Assembly (NCBI GenBank): GCA_900321845.1
Contig: ONXT01000095.1
Coordinates: forward strand, 1-6,613
Reading direction: 5' to 3'
Length of the DNA: 6,613 bases
Source of the DNA: an uncultured Bacteroidales bacterium
GTDB lineage: Bacteria > Bacteroidota > Bacteroidia > Bacteroidales > WCHB1-69
Every line of letters starts with the position of its first letter. The stretch's first letter is position 1. Made by a program: the position numbers and the translations under genes. Below the pieces are notes generated by a model that was given only the letters and a program-made list of their open reading frames with translations, was not told where the DNA came from and did no database searches. Shown piece after piece: positions 1 through 5,200 of this stretch.

Positions 1-695
1 CCGCCGGTGTAGCAGAACAGGTTGAGAATATTGCGGTTGGCGGAGAAATGACCGACTAAAGAACGATTCTCTCGCTGGTCGATGAAGAAACCAGTCTTCT
101 GACCTTTGATAATGTCGATATGAAAGGGTATGCCGTTTTCTTTCACTAAAACGTCATCGAAACTACCATAAAGCAGTTCGTCAACTGGCTGGAAACCACG
201 AATTTCCGGCAGAGTAGCGACACTTTTGTCGTAGATGGAGCGGACTTTTCCATCGAAGAGGGTTAAGATGATTTTAACGAACATCTCGCGCAAACGGAAC
301 ATCCCGTAGGAATGGAATTGGAGCACCACATTCCCGTCAAACCAGTCGATGATGAGGCCGGGCATGAAGTCACCCTCTCCGTTCACGAGGCGGAAAACGG
401 TGGTGTCGGGGTTGTCAAGCAGCCCTAAAGAGCGGCGCAATGCAGCCGCCATCTCTATTTTACGTGTCCAAAACGCTTCATCGGGTTCCACCTGCTCGAA
501 ACTGAAAATTTTGACACACGTAGAACTATTGTGGTAATGTCCCGTTGCAAGATATTGATTTTCATAATCATACACATCAACTACATCACCTTCTGCAATG
601 CCGTCGTCCATTTTGGAAATCGCCCCCGAGAACACCCACGGGTGAAACCGAAGCAGCGATTTTTCCTTCCCTCTTTGAAGAACTATCCTTTTCAT
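1..695 (-). CDS. rlmI: RlmI-type class I SAM-dependent 23S rRNA (cytosine-C5) methyltransferase, N-terminal part
   Basis: Partial: 231 complete codons from the ATG at 695, running off the left edge. Family members are about 390-400 residues, so roughly the last 40% is missing. Translated by hand from the minus strand. Residues 1-70 look like the N-terminal PUA RNA-binding domain (MKRIVLQRGKEKSLLRFHPWVFSG). The family-typical LVNGEGDFMPGLIIDWF lies at 103-119 and GQKTGFFIDQRENR at 198-211. The SAM-binding motif I begins at 222 (NILNLFCYTGG) where the window ends. E. coli RlmI makes m5C1962 in 23S rRNA; the exact target base here is inferred from the family and could differ, since RlmK-like relatives have similar sequences. 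The gene starts 20 bases after the nadA stop on the same strand, so it is probably cotranscribed with nadA. No frameshift was seen in the visible part. Confidence 0.88.
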   Translation of the reverse strand, partial: MKRIVLQRGKEKSLLRFHPWVFSGAISKMDDGIAEGDVVDVYDYENQYLATGHYHNSSTCVKIFSFEQVEPDEAFWTRKIEMAAALRRSLGLLDNPDTTVFRLVNGEGDFMPGLIIDWFDGNVVLQFHSYGMFRLREMFVKIILTLFDGKVRSIYDKSVATLPEIRGFQPVDELLYGSFDDVLVKENGIPFHIDIIKGQKTGFFIDQRENRSLVGHFSANRNILNLFCYTG

Positions 696-715
696 ATTAA
701 AATCATTAGTCAAAA

Positions 716-1618
716 TCAATACGACAGCATTCTTTCAATCGATTTGCGAGCCTTGTCCATCAGCTCGAAATCGAGAAGAAGTTCGGGCTGTTCGGTTTCC
801 AATGCGCGGCAGATGTTGTCGAGAGTATTAAGTTTCATGTGTTCGCACACGTTGTCGATGCCACCTGCTTGAACAGGATAGAAAGTCTTATCGGGGTTTT
901 GGCGTTGCAGTTCGAAGAGGATACCGGGTTCGGTAGCCACGATGAACTCGCGGCAGGTGCTGGCGGCCACGTGCTTGAGCATGGCAGCGGTGGAGCCGGT
1001 GAAGTCGGCGAGTTCGAGGATGTCGGTGGGGCATTCCGGATGGGCGATCACTTGGGCCGCGGGGTGGCTGACTCGAAGTTCAAGGATGTCGTCGGGGAGG
1101 ATTCGGTCGTGAACGCAGCAGGAACCGTCCCACAAGACCATGTTACGATTGAGCGCACGGTTGATGTAGGTACCGAGGTTCCTGTCGGGGGCAAAGACGA
1201 TCCGCTCGTTTTGCGGCAGCGATTGCACGATGCGCAGGGCGTTGCCCGAAGTGACGATAATGTCGGACAGGGCCTTTACCTCGGCGGAGCAGTTGATGTA
1301 GCTGAGCACCGTGTAACCAGGATAGTCCTCAAGGAATTTTCCGAAAGCCTGAGCACGACAGCCATCGGCGAGGGAGCAGCTGGCTTTGAAGTCGGGAATG
1401 AGGACTTTCTTGGTGGGATTGAGGATTTTGGCGGTTTCGGCCATGAAGTGGACACCTGCGAAGAGGATGATGTCGGCATCTGTGGCGGCGGCCTTCTGCG
1501 AAAGGGCGAGGCTGTCGCCTACGAAGTCGGCAATCTCCTGAACTTCAGGACGGGTGTAATAATGCGCGAGAATAATGGCGTTTTTCTCTTTTTTAAGACG
1601 TAAGATCTTTTCTTTCAT
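716..1618 (-). CDS. nadA: Quinolinate synthase NadA ([4Fe-4S] enzyme)
   Basis: Condenses iminoaspartate (made by NadB) with dihydroxyacetone phosphate to quinolinate in de novo NAD synthesis; cytoplasmic. The protein is 300 residues from the ATG at 1618, the usual length of the short NadA form. An in-frame upstream ATG at 1666 would add 16 residues unlike the family and would lie inside the promoter, so I reject it. Visible motifs: ILAHYYTRPEVQEIADFVGDSL near 16-37, YINCSAEVKALSDIIVTSGNA at 107-127, HPECPTDILELAD at 193-205, GSTAAM at 208-213. By comparison with the E. coli ligands Cys113/200/297, the three cluster cysteines should be Cys81 (ASCSLAD), Cys167 (GSCCVHD) and Cys258 (GGIDNVCEHM). 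nadB and nadC are not in the window. The gene has its own promoter just upstream and is followed after 20 bases by rlmI. Confidence 0.97.
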   Translation of the reverse strand: MKEKILRLKKEKNAIILAHYYTRPEVQEIADFVGDSLALSQKAAATDADIILFAGVHFMAETAKILNPTKKVLIPDFKASCSLADGCRAQAFGKFLEDYPGYTVLSYINCSAEVKALSDIIVTSGNALRIVQSLPQNERIVFAPDRNLGTYINRALNRNMVLWDGSCCVHDRILPDDILELRVSHPAAQVIAHPECPTDILELADFTGSTAAMLKHVAASTCREFIVATEPGILFELQRQNPDKTFYPVQAGGIDNVCEHMKLNTLDNICRALETEQPELLLDFELMDKARKSIERMLSY

Positions 1619-1637
1619 AGAAATAACCGATGTTAGA

Positions 1638-1659
1638 ACTGCAAATTTGCGACTGCAAA
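1638..1659. repeat. Palindrome and direct repeat at the nadA transcription start
   Basis: GCAAATTTGC at 1641-1650 is a perfect 10-base palindrome at the predicted nadA start site. ACTGCAAA occurs twice in direct orientation, at 1638-1645 and 1652-1659, 14 bases apart; the second copy overlaps the -7 box. Position and symmetry would suit an operator, but the element is short and A/T-rich and may simply be a second degenerate -7 box (CAAATTTG on the minus strand). No regulator can be named from the sequence. Confidence 0.35.
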
Positions 1660-1685
1660 AGTACAAAAAAAGATATTGACTTCAA
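1656..1685 (-). promoter_or_regulatory. Bacteroidota-type promoter of nadA
   Basis: Read on the minus strand, there is a TTG (-33 element; plus-strand CAA at 1683-1685), 19 bases of spacer, and TACTTTTG (-7 box; plus-strand CAAAAGTA at 1656-1663). This fits the published Bacteroidota primary-sigma consensus TTG-N19-TAnnTTTG exactly. Transcription would start near 1649, giving a leader of about 30 bases before the nadA ATG at 1618. It lies wholly in the 76-base gap between coaE and nadA, so nadA need not depend on coaE transcription. Confidence 0.72.
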
Positions 1686-1694
1686 CATTGTATG

Positions 1695-2234
1695 TCACAG
1701 GTCGATGTCATGTTCGATGACTTCGTCGGCGAGGCGGCATTTCTCTTCCTGCGACATCTGTGCGTTGATGCGGGCGAGAATCTCGGTTTCCGACATTTCG
1801 GGGTTGCGCTGCTTGATGCGCCGGATGCGAACCGGCAGCGAGGCGTTGACAACGATGACCTTGTCGAAATAATGGGCCAGATGTGCCTCGAAGATGATGG
1901 CCGATTCCATCATCACCTTGTCGGAGCCCTGTGCGCGCGCCCAAGCTTCAAACGCATCCATCACCAACGGATGGATAATCGCCTCTAATTTTTTCAACGC
2001 ATTTCCATCATTAAACACAAGCGAAGACAACTTCTTGGTATTCAACACTTCACCATCAAAAATGGCATCTCCGAAAGACTTCCGCAACAGAGTTAGAAAT
2101 TGTGGGCTGTCGTACAGTTTCTTTGCCTCGTCATCTGCATAAAAAACAGGAATCCCTTGCTGAATGAACTGCTTGGAGATGAAAGTCTTGCCTGTTCCAA
2201 TGCCTCCGGTGAGCGCTATTTTTTCCATTATCAT
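1695..2234 (-). CDS. coaE: Dephospho-CoA kinase CoaE
   Basis: Catalyses the last step of coenzyme A synthesis, ATP-dependent 3'-phosphorylation of dephospho-CoA; cytoplasmic P-loop kinase. Length is 179 residues from the ATG at 2234; a second in-frame ATG at 2228 (MEKIALTGG) is equally plausible and the sequence does not decide. Numbered on the long form: Walker A GGIGTGKT at 10-17, YADDEAKKLY at 32-41 (substrate-binding Asp region), IIHPLV at 86-91, MESAIIFEA at 109-117, and the lid-type ARINAQMSQEEK at 154-165. The protein stops right after ADEVIEHD, about 20 residues earlier than many family members, which continue with a last helix. The core catalytic motifs are intact, so I expect a working enzyme. 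No clear promoter was recognised upstream in the divergent region with the HMA gene. Confidence 0.93.
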   Translation of the reverse strand: MIMEKIALTGGIGTGKTFISKQFIQQGIPVFYADDEAKKLYDSPQFLTLLRKSFGDAIFDGEVLNTKKLSSLVFNDGNALKKLEAIIHPLVMDAFEAWARAQGSDKVMMESAIIFEAHLAHYFDKVIVVNASLPVRIRRIKQRNPEMSETEILARINAQMSQEEKCRLADEVIEHDIDL

Positions 2235-2342
2235 CTATTTATGTGATAGTGCTGTGTGGGCTGAGAAAACGACAGCATACTTTTCTTTACGGATGCAATC
2301 TGATTTTGTTGCTTAATTCAGCAAAAAATCGGTAGAAAAGTG

Positions 2343-2350
2343 TATTTTTG
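2343..2350 (+). promoter_or_regulatory. -7 box upstream of the HMA-domain gene
   Basis: TATTTTTG fits the Bacteroidota -7 consensus TAnnTTTG and lies 17 bases before the ATG at 2368, so the leader would be only about 10 bases long. No TTG/TTTG is found at the usual 19-21 base distance; the nearest ones, at 2304-2311, are too far. The box sits in a 17-base sequence (2336-2352) repeated exactly at 2867-2883. It is part of the 133-base divergent region 2235-2367, in which I see nothing else recognisable. Confidence 0.5.
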
Positions 2351-2367
2351 CAGCCTTAAATCAAGAT

Positions 2368-2772
2368 ATGAAAAAATTACTTTTTATTCTGGTTCTGCTG
2401 GTTGCCACTTTCTCGCTCAGTGCGCAACAAAAAACGCAGCAGAAAGTGCAATCCAAAGATTATCAAACAATTACGATTCAAACCAACGGGGTTTGCGAGC
2501 AATGTAAAAAAAGGATGATGGACAATGTCCCGCAATGGGTGGGCGTGAAAAGCTGCACGTATGATGTAGGAACCGCCAAACTCACAGTCACTTACGATGC
2601 CGCGAAGACCTCGCCCGCGCAACTGCGCACTTCCATCAGCAAGCTGGGTTACAATGCCGACAATGTGAAGGCGGATGCGGCGGCGCGCGCCAAACTCCCC
2701 TCCTGCTGCACCTCCTCCAAAGCGGGCGGGTGCGGGCATTCCGGCGGATGCGGCGGATGCGGGCACCACTGA
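2368..2772 (+). CDS. Exported heavy-metal-associated (HMA) domain protein with Cys/His-rich tail
   Basis: 134 residues. Residues 1-19 are a signal peptide (MKKLLFILVLLVATFSLSA), so the protein should act in the periplasm or at an envelope surface. Residues about 32-102 form a ferredoxin-like HMA domain with the metal-binding CEQC pair at Cys43 and Cys46 (family motif CxxC) and the usual ending in which a helix leads to LGYNAD. An additional Cys63 lies between. The tail 110-134 is very rich in Gly, Cys and His (Cys113, 114, 122, 128, 131; His124, 133, 134) and could bind further metal. Copper or mercury handling is known for the family (CopZ, MerP); the metal here cannot be told. No transporter or regulator partner gene is adjacent. 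It is divergent from coaE and separated by 176 bases from the next gene, so probably monocistronic. Confidence 0.82.
   Translation: MKKLLFILVLLVATFSLSAQQKTQQKVQSKDYQTITIQTNGVCEQCKKRMMDNVPQWVGVKSCTYDVGTAKLTVTYDAAKTSPAQLRTSISKLGYNADNVKADAAARAKLPSCCTSSKAGGCGHSGGCGGCGHH
2742..2759 (+). repeat. Tandem 9-base repeat in the HMA protein tail
   Basis: CGGCGGATG occurs twice head to tail (2742-2750, 2751-2759). It encodes the Gly-Gly-Cys repeats of the metal-binding tail. Such in-frame repeats can grow or shrink by slippage without breaking the frame. Confidence 0.6.
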
Positions 2773-2873
2773 GAGGTAAGGACTACGAGAACGCGGATTT
2801 GCGTGGCGGGACCTCACCCCAACTGAGTTCACAGATAACTCATCAACCCATCAACGTTTCAACAAAAAAAGTG

Positions 2874-2881
2874 TATTTTTG
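2874..2881 (+). promoter_or_regulatory. -7 box upstream of the DUF4293-cdaA unit
   Basis: TATTTTTG matches TAnnTTTG and lies 67 bases before the ATG at 2949. It is embedded in AAAAGTGTATTTTTGCA (2867-2883), identical to the sequence before the HMA gene. A -33 TTG at normal spacing was not found. The region 2773-2948 holds no gene. It also has a weak 5-base stem (GAGGT 2773-2777 with ACCTC 2811-2815) without a following T-run, which I do not call a terminator. Confidence 0.5.
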
Positions 2882-2948
2882 CACACAAGAATCCCGATTG
2901 GGTATTTAGATTTAAGAAACTATCTATCAATCAATTAACTACATTTTT

Positions 2949-3413
2949 ATGATTCAAAGAATTCAATCGCTGCTTCTGCTTATTGCCGCAGCCATCTCCA
3001 TTGCCATCAACTTTTTCACCATTGGAACGATTAGCTATGCCGAACCCGGTCTTCCCCAGATGGTTGCCGAATACAACGCCTTCTCCCTTTCGATTCCCTC
3101 AACGGGGAAGGTGCTCCACTACACATACTGGATTGCCGTGCTTTGGATTGTTTCAGCCGTGCTTTCCATCGTCACCATCTTCATGTATAAAAACCGCCAA
3201 CGGCAAATCCGCCTGAACGGCGTGAATATGCTGGTGATGCTGGCCGCCCTCGTGACCATGCTGTTCATCTATCCGACTTGGGTATTCAAAACCGACATCG
3301 TTTTCAACCGATGGATTCTGCTTTCGCTGATTCCCGCCGTCTGCCTGTTTTTTGCCAACAAATTCATCAAGAAAGACGAGGCCAGAGTTCGCGCCGCCGA
3401 CCGTTTAAGATAA
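2949..3413 (+). CDS. DUF4293 family inner-membrane protein
   Basis: 154 residues, function unknown. Four probable transmembrane helices at about 5-27, 59-80, 91-111 and 119-138, with a positively charged loop KNRQRQIR (81-88) between the second and third. The N-terminus MIQRIQSLLLL and the C-terminal KKDEARVRAADRLR (141-154) are typical of the DUF4293 family, which I know from Bacteroidota. The length is normal for the family. The ATG at 2949 has an A/T-rich leader without Shine-Dalgarno sequence. It ends 14 bases before cdaA on the same strand, so the two are likely cotranscribed. A role in support of, or in the same membrane patch as, CdaA is a guess from position only. Confidence 0.85.
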   Translation: MIQRIQSLLLLIAAAISIAINFFTIGTISYAEPGLPQMVAEYNAFSLSIPSTGKVLHYTYWIAVLWIVSAVLSIVTIFMYKNRQRQIRLNGVNMLVMLAALVTMLFIYPTWVFKTDIVFNRWILLSLIPAVCLFFANKFIKKDEARVRAADRLR

Positions 3414-3427
3414 AACACGGATAAAAG

Positions 3428-4231
3428 ATGCTTGATTTTCTGTCTTTTGGGATTGCGGATGTAATTGACATTCTGATATTTGCCGTCATCTTGTACCAAT
3501 TGTTCATCTTGTTGAGAGGTACGGCGGCCATCCGCATTTTCTGGACGATTGTCATCCTGTTTTTGGCATGGAAGCTGCTGAGTGCAGCCCATCTGAATCT
3601 GGTGAGTGCCATTCTCGGCCAAGTGATTAGCGTGGGTGTGATTGCGCTGATTGTGGTTTTCCAGCCGGAAATCCGCAAATTCCTCCTTCTGCTCGGCAAC
3701 ACGCGCTTGATTAAACTGTTCAGCGGGCGTTTTCACAAGAAGCAGGGCAGCTTTCAGGTCAACGATGCCGAAATCAACCTCGTGGTTCGGGCCTGCCGGC
3801 GCATGTCGGACTCCAAGACCGGTGCACTCATCGTTTTCGAGAAAGACACGCCCTTGGACGAGACCATCGCCACCGGCGAGCGCCTCGATGCCGTCATCTC
3901 GCGCGAGTTGATTGAGAACATCTTCTTTAAGAACAGCCCGCTGCACGATGGCGCGCTGATTATCAAGCACCACCGCATTATGGCGGCGCGCTGCATCCTG
4001 CCCGTTTCCGACCGCGAGGACATCTCGCCCGACCTCGGCCTGCGCCACCGCTCCGCCATCGGCGCCACCGTCCTCTCCGACGCCATCGTCGTGGTCGTTT
4101 CGGAACAGACCGGCAAAATCTCCCTCTGTCAAAAAGGGAACATCACCGTCGGCATCTCCCCCGTTGTACTCGAAACCATGCTCAAGGGCATCTTCCTCAA
4201 TGAGAAGGAGGGGGAAAAAAGTAAACTATAA
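3428..4231 (+). CDS. cdaA: Diadenylate cyclase CdaA (c-di-AMP synthase)
   Basis: Makes cyclic di-AMP from two ATP; this second messenger controls potassium and osmolyte balance and envelope homeostasis. The 267 residues match the CdaA family length. Three N-terminal membrane helices at about 10-30, 36-53 and 60-80 are followed by the cytoplasmic DisA_N (DAC) domain from about 83. Its signatures are GALIVFE (132-138), the catalytic DGA in NSPLHDGALII (Asp174-Gly175-Ala176), LGLRHRSAIG (203-212, the RHR nucleotide motif at 206-208) and VVVSEQTGKIS (222-232). Position 205 is Leu where many homologues have Thr (GTRHR). In Firmicutes cdaA is followed by the regulator gene cdaR; none is seen here. 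The partner upstream is DUF4293. The 3' half is markedly GC-rich (about 75% in 4021-4080), unlike the A/T-rich cassette that follows. Confidence 0.95.
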   Translation: MLDFLSFGIADVIDILIFAVILYQLFILLRGTAAIRIFWTIVILFLAWKLLSAAHLNLVSAILGQVISVGVIALIVVFQPEIRKFLLLLGNTRLIKLFSGRFHKKQGSFQVNDAEINLVVRACRRMSDSKTGALIVFEKDTPLDETIATGERLDAVISRELIENIFFKNSPLHDGALIIKHHRIMAARCILPVSDREDISPDLGLRHRSAIGATVLSDAIVVVVSEQTGKISLCQKGNITVGISPVVLETMLKGIFLNEKEGEKSKL

Positions 4232-4282
4232 ATATATATATGGATGAAAACTATTCTTATTCTTCAATAAAATGACCATTGT

Positions 4283-4498
4283 ATGGATTTCAATAGTTTA
4301 AACTTTACAATATTCTGTGTGAACAATGTGGCTTCCCAGCTTAATAAGAGTGCGAAAGAGGTGTATCATCTGATGCAAGATGCCAACATTATTAATGGCT
4401 ATATCGTTCCCTGTTATGATGTTTTGCACACATTTTCAAAAGAATATATTGTAGAGGACTTGATTTCATTTATGCAAAAGAAAGGGGCTTTGTCATGA
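4283..4498 (+). CDS. Small DUF3791-like protein, first gene of the DUF3990 cassette
   Basis: 71 residues, no signal peptide or membrane segment, probably a small cytoplasmic helical protein. The sequence fits the DUF3791 family as I know it: a start like FTIFCVNNVASQLNKSAKEVYHLM, then GYIVPCYDVLHTFSKEYIVEDL (39-60). Its end LHTFSKEYIVEDL (48-60) resembles MHCFSDEYLADEL (50-62) in the gene two positions downstream. The TGA overlaps the ATG of the DUF3990 gene by four bases (ATGA at 4495-4498), so the two are translationally coupled. The gene begins 51 bases after cdaA. I find no TAnnTTTG box in that gap, so it may be read from the cdaA transcript. A role as partner or antitoxin of the DUF3990 protein is inference. 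Confidence 0.75.
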   Translation: MDFNSLNFTIFCVNNVASQLNKSAKEVYHLMQDANIINGYIVPCYDVLHTFSKEYIVEDLISFMQKKGALS

Positions 4499-4965
4499 TT
4501 CTATACCACACATCAACCTTAGAAATCCGCAAACCTGACCTATTGCATTCCCGTCCAAGACTTGATTTTGGAAAAGGTTTTTATCTCACAACTCTCTATG
4601 GGCAAGCGGAACGTTATGGGGAACGTTTCATAAGACGAGGAGAAATGGCTATTCTCAATACTTTTTTGCTTGATGATGTTCGTACCGATTGTACTCACAA
4701 GATATTCACTGCATACGATGGCGAATGGCTTGATTTTGTAACAGCGTGCCGTAAAGGATTGCCACACAAAGATTATGATATTATTGAAGGCGGTATCGCT
4801 GATGATCAAGTGTTTGATACTGTTGATTTGTATTTTTCAGGTATCTATACTCGCGAACAAGCTCTTGATCAATTGCAATTCAAAAAGCCTAATCATCAGA
4901 TTTGTATAACTTCTCAAGAAACTCTTGACAAATACCTGCATTTCCAATCATCTAAAAAATTGTAA
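4495..4965 (+). CDS. DUF3990 family protein, putative ADP-ribosyltransferase fold
   Basis: 156 residues, cytoplasmic by sequence. The beginning MILYHTSTLEIRKPDL and the segment DFGKGFYLTTLYGQAERYG (24-42) are typical of DUF3990, which I place with ADP-ribosyltransferase (ART)-like folds: a strand with YH, then a G-[FY]-Y-[LF]-T strand and helix. DYDIIEGGIADDQVFD (93-108) is another conserved block, and PNHQICITSQETL (132-144) is the likely last core strand. If the ART reading is right, the catalytic positions would be His5, Tyr30 and Gln135, with glutamine instead of the common Glu at the third place. ART enzymes transfer ADP-ribose from NAD+ to a protein or nucleic acid; activity and target here are unknown. 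It starts inside the stop of the first DUF3791-like gene and ends two bases before the second one. Toxin or effector function is inferred from this layout. G+C is about 42%, lower than its neighbours. Confidence 0.75.
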   Translation: MILYHTSTLEIRKPDLLHSRPRLDFGKGFYLTTLYGQAERYGERFIRRGEMAILNTFLLDDVRTDCTHKIFTAYDGEWLDFVTACRKGLPHKDYDIIEGGIADDQVFDTVDLYFSGIYTREQALDQLQFKKPNHQICITSQETLDKYLHFQSSKKL

Positions 4966-4967
4966 GT

Positions 4968-5189
4968 ATGCAAGCGAATCCTATACTTTTACAAAAGAAA
5001 TATGCCCGCATTGTAAAACTATTTGCCGAGCGAACAGGATTGTCATACGAAGAAGCATTGGGCAAGTTTTACGATTCCCAAACATACGACCTCATAAGTA
5101 ATGGTGTCGCGGATATGCATTGTTTCAGTGACGAATATCTTGCAGATGAATTACTTATAGAATACGGATATAAAATCGAATCAGAATAA
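4968..5189 (+). CDS. Small DUF3791-like protein, third gene of the DUF3990 cassette
   Basis: 73 residues, acidic C-terminal half, no signal peptide. Likely helices at about 6-23 (ILLQKKYARIVKLFAERT) and 26-44 (SYEEALGKFYDSQTYDLIS), followed by VADMHCFSDEYLADELLIEYGY (47-68). The part 50-62 aligns without gaps with residues 48-60 of the first cassette gene, including His, Phe-Ser, Glu-Tyr and the final Leu. I therefore regard both as DUF3791-type proteins, this one with less certainty about the family name. It begins two bases after the DUF3990 stop, so it is in the same operon, and it ends 11 bases before the next gene. Possible roles are antitoxin, chaperone or subunit of the DUF3990 protein; nothing in the sequence decides between them. 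Confidence 0.7.
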   Translation: MQANPILLQKKYARIVKLFAERTGLSYEEALGKFYDSQTYDLISNGVADMHCFSDEYLADELLIEYGYKIESE

Positions 5190-5200
5190 TAACAGAACAC

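Noticed and set aside
349..872. Two plus-strand open frames opposite the rRNA methyltransferase and the nadA end
   Set aside because: Both lie over the coherent minus-strand RlmI and NadA sequences and have no recognisable features of their own.
839..1603. Long open frame on the plus strand opposite nadA
   Set aside because: Its product has low-complexity Gly/Val/Glu-rich sequence, as expected from the antisense of a GC-rich gene, while nadA on the other strand shows all family motifs.
1619..1666. N-terminally extended nadA start at 1666
   Set aside because: The 16 extra residues do not resemble NadA, and the start would be upstream of the predicted transcription start near 1649.
2773..2815. 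Possible hairpin terminator after the HMA gene
   Set aside because: The outer stem is only 5 bases (GAGGT/ACCTC) around a 33-base loop with a 4-base inner stem, and no T-run follows.
2377..2832. Minus-strand open frame opposite the HMA gene
   Set aside because: The product is Arg/Ala/Gly-rich shadow sequence; the plus strand encodes a signal peptide and HMA domain.
3269..4132. 287-codon open frame on the minus strand opposite cdaA and the end of the DUF4293 gene
   Set aside because: It spans two real genes and has an Asp/Gly/Gln-rich composition without recognisable domain; cdaA and DUF4293 are unambiguous.
4244..4270. Eight-codon reading frame MKTILILQ upstream of the cassette, possible leader peptide
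   Set aside because: It has no attenuator-like hairpins and no codon run for one amino acid; such short frames arise by chance in A/T-rich DNA.
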